A stretch of DNA of 64,000 nucleotides from Verrucomicrobiota bacterium (GCA_016871515.1 VHDE01000007.1:35635-99634), one strand, 5' to 3'; positions 46,231 to 56,049 are shown, counted from the stretch's first letter. The notes: generated by a model from the letters alone, not told the origin. Program-made: numbers and translations.

Positions 46231-48732
46231 TCAGCGCCGTTCCAGTATCCGCCGCGCTTGCTCGATCGTGTATCGTTTCGTCATGAGCGGGTAATCGAGC
46301 ATATCACCATTGGCCTTAAAACCGCGGCCGTCCACATCGACGTAAATTGGGTTATTGAACGCACACGGTTTGAGTTTCGCTTGGTCGCTTGAACCGTATC
46401 CAAAGCTGAGATCGCCGTTCTCACCATACGCGACGACGATGATATGCGCGTCTTCGGTTAGCGGAACGTGAATCTCGCGCTCGAATTTCACGACGCCGCG
46501 CTCAAACGCATCGGGATGAGTTCGCCTGGTGAAGTTCAATTTCGGTTCCGGCCGACCATTCACCAGCACTTGCACGCGGTCGATGTCAATCCAGTCCGTG
46601 CACTGAACCCGGACCTTCAGCGTAATCCCGCCACTGGAACGAACCTCGCTGCCTGGTCCATGTCCATCGGGCGCGGTGACTTCGAGGAACGGGCCCGTGG
46701 TCAGTATCGAACGCCCGGCCTTGGCGTGCCGGCTGTTCTCGCGCCAATCAATTTGGTTCGGCACGTCCGACACGCTCGGCATGTACATGCGCCAGCCGCC
46801 GACTCCATTGCCATGCACGGAATGTGCATCCGACACCGCCATTCCCACCAGCCGATGGCCTCGGTTCAAAAGCTGGAGCCAGATAAACTCGCGGTTGTAC
46901 AGGAGAACGTCTTTCTTCGTAGTCCGATCCTGGACGATTTCGAACGGGAATGGCGCCAGAATATTTGAGGGGCGAAAGTTTTGCACTTCGACGCCGTCGA
47001 TCAACGCGCCAATTTCAATGTATCCGCTGTCGGCCAACCCATCGCCATTCCGGTCGGTGAAGTTTTCAATGAGATCGGGATGATTGATTTGTATCCAACG
47101 ATCCGGTTCTGGGCCTTGCCAGTCGCGCAACGTGACAGCCGTGATGCGCGGATCGCGATTCCAAACCGGCGCGCCATTATCCTGCGTCCGATGTTCCGGT
47201 TTGAACGGAAACGAATTGAAGTGCGGTCCGCTGCCGGTGAGTTCGATGCCGCTGACGGTTTGAATTTCGTTGGTTAAGCCAAGGCGTTCGATGTGCGGAC
47301 GCCAATCATAAAGCCGATTGTGCTCGGTGGCTGGAGCGAACTCGATATGCTCGGCAACCAAATTGATGATTCGATCGTCCGTCCCGCAAGTGTTATCGCC
47401 ACTCGGCGTCGAATGATTATGGTAATCGGCGCTCACCCATCCTCGTGTATTGACAAGACGTTTCAGCGAACCTTTGAAAGCGATCGTTTCGCCCGCCCCG
47501 ACGCTGAACGATTTCTCCAAATGGCTGAATTCAATGCCGCGAGTAACAATCACGCGATAACTTCCAGCAGGCACTTGGACGCGAAACCGTCCGTTCTCGG
47601 AATGATATTGATCGCGGCAACCATGGGCGCGATTGGGTGGGCCGAGGTCCGGCGAGGCGGCGCCGTCAGTCCCAATGAACTGGGCCTTGCACGGCATCGG
47701 TTTTCCCGATTCATCCGTAATCTCGAACGCAATGGCGGAAGCTGCGCCTAAGGCTGTCTGCCACTCAGCCCGTTGCCCCGAGACGACCTTCATCCGGTTC
47801 GTCGCAGAGGCCCGTCCTAAATCGGCGATCTCGACGCCGTACTCTCCGGCGCCAAGTTGGACGCCAACGCGCCCGTTTGCGTTGGGGTAGGCCGGGACAG
47901 TCTGATCTCCTTTACGGAAGAGAACCGTGGCTGTGGAAATGCCTTGTCCCGCCGGATCAATAACTTCACCACTAAAATCACCAACTTGCCCGCGAAAGGC
48001 CATGACTCGCCCCACCGCTTCGGCTGGCGAGCGTCCGACCGCCACAAAGCGGGCGAACGTGAATTCTTCGCCGGGGGCAACTTTCAATTCCACGGGCGGC
48101 GTTTTGTGCCCGTTCCACTCCACCCAACCGTACGCGTAGCCCGCCTTGTCGGCAGGATCGACGGCGTCGGCCCAAGTGATGTCATCGATTTGACCGGTCC
48201 GCGTGAACGTAGTCCAGCGGTCGCTCGTCGTGAAGCGCAGGAGCTCGCGGCGTTCATTTCGAATCGTGGTGGCGATAAGCAGGCCGCGCCAGCCATCTTT
48301 TAGACGGTACTCGTGCCGGCGATAAACACCTTGATTGTTGGGCGCGGTGATAACCGTTTCCACAATCGCCTCGCCATCGGCGCCGTTCTTGGCAATGCGA
48401 ACAAAAGACACCTGGCCTTGATGGCTGCATGGACTGAAGATCGTCAATTGATCGTTGTTCGGTCCGCGCAACGCGAGGTCATATAGGCATCCCGGCGTCA
48501 TCCCATTTGTGCCGTAGAAGGTGCTCATGTTCGCTCGCCGCAGCGGAAGGTTGCCGGAAATGACAGCTTCGATCTGATCATTGCGCAAAAGGAAATCGCC
48601 GATGATGCCGTCCGCTTCTTTGCCGCCGGGCAACAAAGCGACGGTATCGGGTCCAATCTCAATTGCCTCGGGCAGTGCCAAGGTTATCACCGCAGAAAAC
48701 AGAATCGTGCAGCCGAGGGCCAACCAATAGGT
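46231..48732 (-). CDS. Exported CehA/McbA-family metallohydrolase
   Basis: 833 residues from Met at 48732 (another Met three codons earlier). A signal peptide is followed by a beta-rich N-terminal half with a carboxypeptidase-regulatory-like unit (FSGEVIDPAGQGISTATVLF). The PHP-type metal site starts SADYHNHSTPSGDN near 450, continues FAPATEHN, and ends in VSDAHSVHG. CehA and McbA act on carbamate esters, but most PVC members are uncharacterised and could be phosphoesterases or esterases. It is on the same strand as the DUF6807 gene upstream, with a palindrome pair between. Confidence 0.82.
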   Translation of the reverse strand, partial: TYWLALGCTILFSAVITLALPEAIEIGPDTVALLPGGKEADGIIGDFLLRNDQIEAVISGNLPLRRANMSTFYGTNGMTPGCLYDLALRGPNNDQLTIFSPCSHQGQVSFVRIAKNGADGEAIVETVITAPNNQGVYRRHEYRLKDGWRGLLIATTIRNERRELLRFTTSDRWTTFTRTGQIDDITWADAVDPADKAGYAYGWVEWNGHKTPPVELKVAPGEEFTFARFVAVGRSPAEAVGRVMAFRGQVGDFSGEVIDPAGQGISTATVLFRKGDQTVPAYPNANGRVGVQLGAGEYGVEIADLGRASATNRMKVVSGQRAEWQTALGAASAIAFEITDESGKPMPCKAQFIGTDGAASPDLGPPNRAHGCRDQYHSENGRFRVQVPAGSYRVIVTRGIEFSHLEKSFSVGAGETIAFKGSLKRLVNTRGWVSADYHNHSTPSGDNTCGTDDRIINLVAEHIEFAPATEHNRLYDWRPHIERLGLTNEIQTVSGIELTGSGPHFNSFPFKPEHRTQDNGAPVWNRDPRITAVTLRDWQGPEPDRWIQINHPDLIENFTDRNGDGLADSGYIEIGALIDGVEVQNFRPSNILAPFPFEIVQDRTTKKDVLLYNREFIWLQLLNRGHRLVGMAVSDAHSVHGNGVGGWRMYMPSVSDVPNQIDWRENSRHAKAGRSILTTGPFLEVTAPDGHGPGSEVRSSGGITLKVRVQCTDWIDIDRVQVLVNGRPEPKLNFTRRTHPDAFERGVVKFEREIHVPLTEDAHIIVVAYGENGDLSFGYGSSDQAKLKPCAFNNPIYVDVDGRGFKANGDMLDYPLMTKRYTIEQARRILERR

Positions 48733-48750
48733 CATAAGCACAGGGGATTT

Positions 48751-48823
48751 GGCAGGACAGGCGTCTCGCCTGTCCTGCTTTTGGTGTACGCAAATGCTAG
48801 GACAGGCGAGAGGCCTGTCTTAC
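48751..48823. repeat. Compound family A repeat
   Basis: Two palindromes, GGCAGGACAGGCGTCTCGCC then TGTCCTGC, and TAGGACAGGCGAGAGGCCTG, are joined by TTTTGGTGTACGCAAATGC. The whole 70-bp unit reappears inverted at 56354-56425, linker included. Confidence 0.85.
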
Positions 48824-48858
48824 GAACTAGTTCATGGAAAGTGTTCATTGCTCCACGC

Positions 48859-50067
48859 CTACTCGATCGTAGCCACGGCGGGTTTCGCGTAATCATTCCA
48901 AAGACGGTCCAATTCCGCTTTGTCCGGGGGACCATCCTGGACGATGAACCGGTAGCGCGAGATGTAAGGCTTTCCCGGACTAATCTCCCATGAGCCAAGT
49001 TGAGAAGGTGCGAAACAAAAAAACGGTTCGCTCGGGTGGAGGCGCATCGGTTGCGGCGCCCGAAAATTGTCCGGATGACACAAGATCGCGATGCCGGTCA
49101 ATTGGCCATCGACGGTCCCGCCAATATGACACCAGCGTCCACGCGTTTCGTTTCCTTTGACGCGGTCCGTCTCGCCTTCCGAAGTCAGAAATGTCGTTTT
49201 ATCTTTGCCGTTCCATTGCCAATTGCCGCGGAAGCCGAGACCGCCATAATGATACTGAGGCAAAATGAGCGGGCTGGAGCTGGCGCATTCTTGTGTCGAG
49301 ACGAGGTCAAACATGCAAAGCGCTTTTTCACCGACACCGGTCTTGTAGACGCGGACTTCCCACGTCTCATTGAGTGCGGCTTTGGGTTCAGCAGCCATGA
49401 GATCGATGAACCGATGTGTCGTGGTGAATCCCCCATGGACAGGGCCGCTCCAAGTCTGGCCTAGTGCGACGAAGTCAACCTTGCCTTTGCCTTCGCCCAT
49501 GTTCCAAAAATCCGGTTGGCGCCCTTCGAACTCGGTCTTGGTCCAAGGAAACCAGATGCCGTGATGATGGATGTGATTCCGAGGAAAATCATCGGTGACG
49601 ACAATGCCCGAAGGACTTCTCACCGGATGGATGTAACCGCCGCGCCGAAAGACCGGTTTAATATCCGGACGCGGTAATTCCCCCGGCTCCGCCTGATAAT
49701 CCAATACTGGTTTTCCAGAATTTGTAATTTTGAGTTTCGCTCCGGCGCCCGTCACTTCAACGAGTCCTAACGAAGTCTCGGATTTGCCGACGAGGCGATA
49801 CGATTTCATCACCCCTTTCGGCAAGTTCTTCAGAATGAATGTCGCCTGCCTGTTCGCATCGATTTGCACCGGGACCAATCTGCCTTCGCTGTCTTGCAAC
49901 GCTTTGATTGGTCCGGCGCCGGCCGGAAGATTGAACGAGACCACGCTCTCGCGCCGGTCAGATTCTCGGGCGGAAACAACAACTCGATATGTCTTTTCAG
50001 CAGCGCAAGCAGAGAAGGCGAACAGGCAAAGCACAAGAAAGCAGGAGAGCCAAGGGAGAATCTGCAT
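48859..50067 (-). CDS. Exported DUF6807 (PmoA-like) family protein
   Basis: 402 residues with a signal peptide ending FSACAAEKT. The family hallmark is the histidine cluster NHIHHHGIWFPW, then a beta-sandwich with YHYGGLGFRGNWQWNG and VDGQLTGIAILCHPDNFRAP. Databases sometimes call it PmoA from a misapplied methane monooxygenase name; there is no reason to think it oxidises methane. It is common in PVC and Bacteroidota glycan loci. Function is unknown. Confidence 0.82.
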   Translation of the reverse strand: MQILPWLSCFLVLCLFAFSACAAEKTYRVVVSARESDRRESVVSFNLPAGAGPIKALQDSEGRLVPVQIDANRQATFILKNLPKGVMKSYRLVGKSETSLGLVEVTGAGAKLKITNSGKPVLDYQAEPGELPRPDIKPVFRRGGYIHPVRSPSGIVVTDDFPRNHIHHHGIWFPWTKTEFEGRQPDFWNMGEGKGKVDFVALGQTWSGPVHGGFTTTHRFIDLMAAEPKAALNETWEVRVYKTGVGEKALCMFDLVSTQECASSSPLILPQYHYGGLGFRGNWQWNGKDKTTFLTSEGETDRVKGNETRGRWCHIGGTVDGQLTGIAILCHPDNFRAPQPMRLHPSEPFFCFAPSQLGSWEISPGKPYISRYRFIVQDGPPDKAELDRLWNDYAKPAVATIE

Positions 50068-50380
50068 GGACCTCTGTTAGCTTCCGAGGATCAATTCCGT
50101 CAAGCGCCGTTTTAGGAAGGCAGGGGCACGCGCAGTCAGCCATTGATGCCAGTGAACGATTCTCGCTCTTGAGTCAGTATCTTGGCGCCCGCTCAGGCAA
50201 AGAAGCTTTGAAGATGGGTAAGCCTCATAATTGTACCAGCCTTGCTCTGCTCATGCCAACGAGGGAAAGCTATTCGCCTGGCGCCGAATCCGCCTCCTGA
50301 AAATGAAATAGTTGATCTGCCGGATGAAGCCGTACAGGAAAAGCCCTTGCACGGCGGATGGAAATTACGAAACTCGCCGC
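50068..50380. other. 313-bp spacer between divergent genes
   Basis: No gene or repeat family is recognised. It should carry the DUF6807 and PIG-L promoters. Confidence 0.4.
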
Positions 50381-51262
50381 ATGAAAATCCTCTGCGCTCA
50401 TGCGCACTTTGATGATTATGAATTTGTCGCGGCGGGCACGTTTGAACTTTGGAAGCGCAAGCTGGGAAAGAACCTGACGGCGCGCGTTTTGGTTTGCACG
50501 GATGGCAAAGCCGGACATCATTTCCGAACGCGCGAGGAGACCGGGCGTCTCCGGATTCAGGAGCAGGAAGCCTCGGCCCGGGTCGGAGGTTATGAACTGG
50601 AAGTCTTGCGTTTGCCTGACGGACGGATTCCACGCGAAGCTTGTTTGCAGGTGACGATTCCGTTGCTCGCGGCCTTATGGAAATCCATCCGGGACTTCGA
50701 GCCGGATTATCTATTTTGTCCACCTCTTCCCGCTGACCCGCTCGCGGGAATTCATGTCGATCACGTCGCGGCAGCCGAAGCCATCCGCAAGGTCGCCTAC
50801 ATGATCAATGTCCCCCATGCCTTCACGCCGGAATATCCGTCCGATGAAACGGTTTCCAAACCGTGCAAAGTTCCGGTCATAATAAATTTCTACGACGCTT
50901 ATATGGCAGGAGCGAACTCACATCATCTCGCGGTAGATGTGGAAGACGCGTTTTCGAAAATCTGTGAAATGACCTATTGCCATCAATCTCAGGTCGCCGA
51001 GTGGATTCCGTGGGTGGACCGGCATCACATGGCGAAGCCGGCCTCTTTTGAAGACTGGACCAAAGCGTTGCGCGAGCGGTTCGCTCGGCAAAATAAAGAG
51101 CTTGGCATCGACCCGCGCCGCGCGATGGAGCTCTTTACTGTTACGGCCTGGGGAAAGATTCCGACGTTCGAGCAATTGCTAAATGATTTCCCAAGCCTTG
51201 CATCTGGGGCTTCCAACTTGGACCGACTCAAGAAGCAACTCGCAAAGTGGAGCGGCGATTGA
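50381..51262 (+). CDS. PIG-L family deacetylase
   Basis: 293 residues from MKILCAHAHFDDYEF; the frame extends 23 codons upstream without similarity. Zinc ligands are His9-Asp-Asp12 in AHFDD and H125-V-D-H128. FCPPLPADPLAGIHVDH is the family block. It removes acetyl groups from an amino sugar or a conjugate. It lacks a signal peptide, so it acts in the cytosol. A D-aminoacylase and a DapA/NanA-type aldolase follow nearby, which would suit amino-sugar breakdown. Confidence 0.85.
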   Translation: MKILCAHAHFDDYEFVAAGTFELWKRKLGKNLTARVLVCTDGKAGHHFRTREETGRLRIQEQEASARVGGYELEVLRLPDGRIPREACLQVTIPLLAALWKSIRDFEPDYLFCPPLPADPLAGIHVDHVAAAEAIRKVAYMINVPHAFTPEYPSDETVSKPCKVPVIINFYDAYMAGANSHHLAVDVEDAFSKICEMTYCHQSQVAEWIPWVDRHHMAKPASFEDWTKALRERFARQNKELGIDPRRAMELFTVTAWGKIPTFEQLLNDFPSLASGASNLDRLKKQLAKWSGD

Positions 51263-51266
51263 GCAG

Positions 51267-51370
51267 CAGTCTCATTATAGGAGCGCGGACCGCCGAGTCC
51301 GCGCCCGGAACGATGGCAAGAGCCAAAAGATACGCGGACTCGGCGGACCGCGCTCCCATAATGAGAACTG
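51267..51370. repeat. 36-bp inverted repeat, family D copy 1
   Basis: The left arm CAGTCTCATTATAGGAGCGC (continuing GGACCGCCGAGTCCGCG) is matched by the right arm from 51333 to 51370. The genes either side are convergent, so it may terminate both. Confidence 0.85.
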
Positions 51371-51430
51371 CCGGTGATTGAGCCTGAGCAAACAACTTCT
51401 GCGCGATTCGAGGTGCTTTGCCTGGCAAAA

Positions 51431-53005
51431 TCATTGTGCATTCATTCTTAAAGCCTGTCCGGGTCTCCTGCCGGTATGTTGCTCGTCGCGAACAACTATT
51501 TCTCCGTTCACAATCACATCGCGTACTCCGGTTGTGTAACGATGTGGATCGCTGAACGTGGCGTTGTCTCGCACTTTGGCCGGATCAAGAACTACCAAGT
51601 CGGCCCAGCAACCTTCGCGGATTAAACCGCGGTCTTTGATGCGAAAGGTTGTCGCGGGCAGAGCCGACATGCGCCGGATCGCTTCCTCAAGCCGGAGCAA
51701 TTGCAGCTCGCGGACGTAACGCGCCAAGACCCGCGCATTATTTCCATAGCCCCGCGGATGCGGCACGCCTTCGCCAAAACGGCGCACGCCGCTGTCCGAA
51801 GCGAACATGGTGTTGGGATGGCGCGCAAATTCTTGCAAGTCTTCCTCGTTGATCCCATGGAACACGCCCGATGCGCCGCCGTTCTTGTGAATGTCCAGAA
51901 TCAATTCGATCTGGTCCCGCAGTGAACTCGAACCGCGCTTAATCTGGGCCGCCTCGACAATGCTTTTGCCGTTCAATGAACTGTCATGTTTATGGTGCGC
52001 AATTACCGCATAGGCGTAATCGTCGCGACCGCCTCGCTGTAGTTTCTTTTCCATTTCATCGACGATCTTGGCTTTCGCCGCTGGGTCGTTGAGGCGTTCC
52101 AAGAACTTTTCCTTCCCACCTTCGCGAGCTGACTCAGGGACGAGCTGGCTGATCCCTGTGCTCGACGCCGTATAAACGTATTGGTCGTGCGTGATGTCCA
52201 AACCATCCGTGCGCGCTCGCTCGATGGCGGCAATCACGCGGTCGGCCCGTCCCCACGCCGCTTTGGTGGACAACTTAATGTGCGAAATGTGGGCGGGCAT
52301 TCGAGCCTCGCGCGCGATGCGAAACAACTCGTCGAGAGCCTTAGAAATCTCCAGACCCTCATCGCGCATATGGCTGGCGTAAATCCCGCCATGTCGGCCA
52401 GCCACTTTGGCCAATTCGACAATCTCATCGGTCTTGGCAAAGATGCCGGGCAGATAAATTAGGCCAGTGGAAAGGCCGACGGCGCCATCCTTCATCGCTT
52501 GTTCCACAAAGGACCGCATCTTCTCCAATTCATCGTTGGTCGGCGGCCGCATGAATGACCCGCGCATGGCTTCTCCTCGAACGGTTCCCTGCCCAATCAA
52601 GGTCGCGACGTTCACCGAAATGTTGGCCGCCTCGGTGCGGCGGAAGAAATCGGCCACATTAAGAACGGAAGAACCGCAATTGCCCAGGACGAGCGTGGTC
52701 ACACCCATGCGAGCGAAGTTTTCCGCCAGAGGCAAATCCGTGATGTCTTCCGCGTGCGTGTGCACGTCAATAAACCCGGGCGCAACGATTAGCCCTCCGG
52801 CATCGATCTCCGTCCTGCCCTTCGCCTCGATAGTCCCGATGACGGCAATGCGTCCGTCCTTCACTCCGACATCTGCAAAGCGCGCCGGATTGCCTAGTCC
52901 ATCAACGATTCGACCGCCTCGAATGACCAAATCGAATGTGGCTGCCTCCAGAGGGATTGCGACCAGCAAGGCCATCATCAGCGCGGTATGAAATGGACGT
53001 CTCAT
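51431..53005 (-). CDS. Exported D-aminoacylase-like amidohydrolase
   Basis: 524 residues with a signal peptide (ALLVAIPLEAATFD). The N-terminal strands are LVIRGGRIVDGLGNP and the metal site is PGFIDVHTHAED. VGLSTGLIYLPGIFAKTDEI and GIYASHMRDEG contain further metal-site residues typical of N-acyl-D-amino-acid deacylases, and FASDSGVRRFG the late Asp. It cleaves an N-acyl bond in the periplasm. The D-amino acid preference is inferred from the family only. Confidence 0.87.
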   Translation of the reverse strand: MRRPFHTALMMALLVAIPLEAATFDLVIRGGRIVDGLGNPARFADVGVKDGRIAVIGTIEAKGRTEIDAGGLIVAPGFIDVHTHAEDITDLPLAENFARMGVTTLVLGNCGSSVLNVADFFRRTEAANISVNVATLIGQGTVRGEAMRGSFMRPPTNDELEKMRSFVEQAMKDGAVGLSTGLIYLPGIFAKTDEIVELAKVAGRHGGIYASHMRDEGLEISKALDELFRIAREARMPAHISHIKLSTKAAWGRADRVIAAIERARTDGLDITHDQYVYTASSTGISQLVPESAREGGKEKFLERLNDPAAKAKIVDEMEKKLQRGGRDDYAYAVIAHHKHDSSLNGKSIVEAAQIKRGSSSLRDQIELILDIHKNGGASGVFHGINEEDLQEFARHPNTMFASDSGVRRFGEGVPHPRGYGNNARVLARYVRELQLLRLEEAIRRMSALPATTFRIKDRGLIREGCWADLVVLDPAKVRDNATFSDPHRYTTGVRDVIVNGEIVVRDEQHTGRRPGQALRMNAQ

Positions 53006-53130
53006 CGGTCCTCTCTATCACCCAACAATGCCCGCCGCGATGATTTTTTCGGCGGGTTCAATCATTGCACCCACGAACCGTCGTGCGACGCAGGTTCATG
53101 GGAGAAGTCATCGGCGCAAGTTGTGCACCC

Positions 53131-53161
53131 TGCCGATTGGCAATCGGCGAAACAGCAGACT
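53131..53161. repeat. Family B unit
   Basis: TGCCGATTGGCAATCGGCGA then AACAGCAGACT matches the order palindrome-CAGCAGA seen in the larger block at 43504-43650. Confidence 0.55.
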
Positions 53162-53195
53162 AAATCGAAACAGACAACCTTGGGACACTGCTACA

Positions 53196-53265
53196 GGAGC
53201 GCGGATGCCCACATCCGCGACATAACCGGTGCAACGAACTGCGCGGATGTGGGCATCCGCGCTCC
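53196..53265. repeat. Perfect 24-bp inverted repeat, family D copy 2
   Basis: GGAGCGCGGATGCCCACATC-CGCG at 53196-53219 and its exact complement at 53242-53265, loop 22 bp. An outer TTGGGACA/TGTCCCAA pair (about 53180 and 53284) extends the stem. It lies in the 389-bp spacer 53006-53394 between divergent genes; no gene is seen there. Confidence 0.9.
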
Positions 53266-53394
53266 GATGACCGCACGAGAGACTGTCCCAATCCCAATTG
53301 TTTTGATTTAGGCAGTCTGCCCTACGCCGATATTGGCGGTTGTTTGCGATGGAAGAACTCTGTATTTAAGAGCCGTTCAATGTACCGCTAAGTT

Positions 53395-54282
53395 ATGCCA
53401 ATAAAATGGGCAGGGATATTTTGCGCGCTCTGGACGCCAACCGACCGCAATGGCCGTTTGCTTTCGACCGAGCTCAAGACACATTTTGAATTTCTGCGGC
53501 GCCATGGTGTCCACGGGCTGCTCGCCCTAGGCAGCACGGGTGAGTTTCTCCATTTGGATTTGCCGTTGCGAAAGGAAGTGCTGGGCCAGGCTGTGACCTC
53601 GGGATTGCCAGTGCTGGTGAATATCAGCGACATTCGCCCGAAAGTCGTTGCCGAACTCGGCCAGTCCGCGAAATGGGCGGGAGCAGCGGCGGTCTCGATC
53701 TTGCCGCCTTATTTTTTTCCCATGGCGCAGGAGGATATGGTGGAATTCTTTGTGCGCGCCGGTGAAGCCGCGCAGCTGCCGGTCTTTCTCTACAACTTCC
53801 CGGAGCGCACGGGCAACCGGATCTCGCTCGAAACGATCGCCTCTGTGGCGGACCGTATCGACCTTGTAGGAGTGAAGCAGAGCGGCGAATTTGATTACCA
53901 CAAGGACCTCGTGCGATTGGGACAGGAAAAGAACTTTGTCGTCCTGACAGGCACCGACACTCGTATTCCCGAGCTGATGCAATTGGGGGTCGCGGGCTGC
54001 GTGAGCGGCCTGGCCAACGCTGTGCCAGACCTGGCAGTAAGCATTTACAACGCTGTCAAGGCCGGAACACCAGACCGAGCCGAAACTGCGATCGAGCGAA
54101 TGCGGCGGATTGGAACATTGATCGAGCAACTCGAATTCCCGCTGAACGTTGCGGCTGTCATGCAGGCGCGCGGCCTGACACCCGGTCACCCGAAAACGGT
54201 TGTCTCCGTGGCCTCGCAGCGGCGATATCAAAAACTGGTGGATGAACTGAAACGACTGTTTCAGGAGTGGAAGCTGGCGTGA
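53395..54282 (+). CDS. DapA/NanA-family aldolase-like protein
   Basis: 295 residues of a (beta/alpha)8 barrel. GSTGEF (46-51) binds the pyruvate carboxylate, Tyr133 (LYNFPERTG) is the catalytic tyrosine, and Lys161 (GVKQSG) forms the Schiff base. Length fits dihydrodipicolinate synthase, N-acetylneuraminate lyase and sugar-acid aldolases alike. The position beside deacetylase and transporter genes favours a catabolic lyase over lysine synthesis, but this is inference. Confidence 0.88.
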   Translation: MPIKWAGIFCALWTPTDRNGRLLSTELKTHFEFLRRHGVHGLLALGSTGEFLHLDLPLRKEVLGQAVTSGLPVLVNISDIRPKVVAELGQSAKWAGAAAVSILPPYFFPMAQEDMVEFFVRAGEAAQLPVFLYNFPERTGNRISLETIASVADRIDLVGVKQSGEFDYHKDLVRLGQEKNFVVLTGTDTRIPELMQLGVAGCVSGLANAVPDLAVSIYNAVKAGTPDRAETAIERMRRIGTLIEQLEFPLNVAAVMQARGLTPGHPKTVVSVASQRRYQKLVDELKRLFQEWKLA

Positions 54283-54301
54283 ACCGATTCCTGGTGGCAG
54301 A

Positions 54302-54445
54302 ATGATGGTGCAAGCGCTCGGCTTGATGCTTGGCTCGAGCTTTATCTTTTTGACCGGCACGACGCGCGAGGTGGGCGTCTTGATGCTTTGGATGACAGTC
54401 TTCGGCTTTTGCAAGGGCCTTCACGACGCGGACAAATCGATTTGA
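54302..54445 (+). pseudogene. MFS transporter fragment
   Basis: 47 codons reading MVQALGLMLGSSFIFLTGTT then a second hydrophobic helix MLWMTVFGFCKGLHDADKSI. The layout is two membrane helices ending in the GFCKGLHDA loop typical of sugar-phosphate-type MFS carriers. Nothing before or after continues it. It lies between the aldolase and an intact MFS gene of a different subtype. Confidence 0.6.
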
Positions 54446-54493
54446 ATGGCGCTTGGCATGCAGAAAGTTACTTCGTTCGGTAATTTGCGCAAC

Positions 54494-54593
54494 CAACCAT
54501 CGGCCGGGCGAGGCTGCTGCCGAGCCGTGAGATTCAATTATCGGCAATGTTCCTTTTCAAGGCTCGGCGGCAGCCTCGCCCTAACGATGGTTG
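54494..54593. repeat. 33-bp inverted repeat, family G
   Basis: The left arm starts CAACCATCGGCCGGGCGAGG and the right arm ends CCTCGCCCTAACGATGGTTG, with a 34-bp centre and few mismatches. It lies upstream of the MFS gene. Confidence 0.85.
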
Positions 54594-54668
54594 GGCTGCC
54601 CTCGGACAAAATGGTCTGGACAGAATGTCATTTGCAATCGAAGACTCCGTGCACGATGCGGTTTTGAT

Positions 54669-56027
54669 ATGACGGATGTTTTGAACGCCAAGAACAATTC
54701 CCTGCCAGCAGGCCTCAAGAACGCTTTCGCGTTCGTTGCTTTTAATGCTCTTTCCTTCCAGATGGTCTTGGGCAGTCCGATGATCTTGTTTGCCAAGTCA
54801 CTGAACGCCAGCGCCACTGTTTTGGGAATTATCAGCGGGATGATGCCGTTGCTCGTAATCTTTCAAATTCCGGCCGCCAGCCACGTACCACGCTACGGCT
54901 ACAAGAGGTTCGTTTATGGCGGATGGGGAATTCGGGTTTTGTTTATTTTCGTAATGGCATTGGTCCCAGTTTCCGGCCGATTCCTCGAACCGAGCAGTCA
55001 ACTGGCCTTAATGCTTTTTTTGCTATTCGGGTTCAACCTGTCGCGGGGAATCTCGAGTTGCGCGTGGCTTCCCTGGATCACGTCGCTGGTCCCGGCTTCA
55101 GTCCGCGGCAAGTACCTGGCGCAGGAAGCAGCGTTCATTAATGTGGCGAGCTTCGGGGCGTTTTTGTTGGCGGCATGGTGTTTAGGCAGCCAGCCTCGAG
55201 CCTCGCAGTTCGCGCTCATCTTTGCCTTCAGCGCGCTGATGGGAACAGTGAGTTTGTTTTTCCTCAAACGCATTCCGGAAGGAGAAGCGCCCGAGGAAGC
55301 CCGCGTTTCGACTCATCCCGTGCCATGGATCGAGATTGCGCGTTATCGTCCCTTTCGAAAGCTGCTTTGGATGAATGTTGGTTGGTCGATGGCTTATGGC
55401 GGTTTGGGCGCATTTACGGTCGCGTTTCTGAAAACGGAAGCCGGAATGCCAGAAGGAAAGATCTTAGTGATGAACTCGGTTGCATACCTGGGAGGCCTCA
55501 GCAGTTTGTGGTTTCTCGGATCACGCATGGATCGGCTGGGAAGCAAACCGATCCTCACCTTCTCGTTGGCCAGTTGGTGTTTCATTATCCTGGGCTGGAT
55601 ATTCCTCGCTGGCGGTGTTTGGCCGTCCACTTTGCGAACGGTTGCCATTTTGCAATTCGCGATGGGCCTCGGACTGGCGCTCATTAACATGGCCAACACC
55701 CGGCTGGCGATGGCTACGGTTCCAGTGATGGGCCGCAATCATTTCTTCGCGCTCTTCTCCGTGGTAGCGAACTTGACCCTCGGGCTGGCGCCAATCATCT
55801 GGGGCGTCCTCATCGACGCGATGCGTTCGGTCGAATTTCGCTGGCACGGATTCGAGTGGAACCGTTTCACGATGTTTTTTATTCTGGTCGCGATCGTGAT
55901 GTTGGTGACCATTGTCCTTTGCCGCCGGCTCGAGGAACCAGACGCCGCCAGAATGGAAGACCTGTTTCGCGAGATTCTGATCGAATCGCCTCAACGAGTT
56001 TGGCTGCGGATTTGGCCAAGAGAATGA
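54669..56027 (+). CDS. MFS transporter
   Basis: 452 residues from MTDVLNAKNN; the longer frame to 54591 would translate repeat sequence. About twelve hydrophobic helices alternate with short loops, including GIISGMMPLLVIFQIPA, FLLFGFNLSRGIS and FLGSRMDRLGSKPIL (the MFS loop motif). The C-terminal 40 residues are cytosolic. The substrate is not clear; the location after an aldolase suggests uptake of a sugar acid or similar. Confidence 0.85.
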   Translation: MTDVLNAKNNSLPAGLKNAFAFVAFNALSFQMVLGSPMILFAKSLNASATVLGIISGMMPLLVIFQIPAASHVPRYGYKRFVYGGWGIRVLFIFVMALVPVSGRFLEPSSQLALMLFLLFGFNLSRGISSCAWLPWITSLVPASVRGKYLAQEAAFINVASFGAFLLAAWCLGSQPRASQFALIFAFSALMGTVSLFFLKRIPEGEAPEEARVSTHPVPWIEIARYRPFRKLLWMNVGWSMAYGGLGAFTVAFLKTEAGMPEGKILVMNSVAYLGGLSSLWFLGSRMDRLGSKPILTFSLASWCFIILGWIFLAGGVWPSTLRTVAILQFAMGLGLALINMANTRLAMATVPVMGRNHFFALFSVVANLTLGLAPIIWGVLIDAMRSVEFRWHGFEWNRFTMFFILVAIVMLVTIVLCRRLEEPDAARMEDLFREILIESPQRVWLRIWPRE

Positions 56028-56049
56028 AGCCGGAGGCCTGAATTTGTCG

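Noticed and set aside
53527..54414. 295-codon minus-strand frame
   Set aside because: Antisense to the DapA/NanA-type gene whose catalytic residues are clear.
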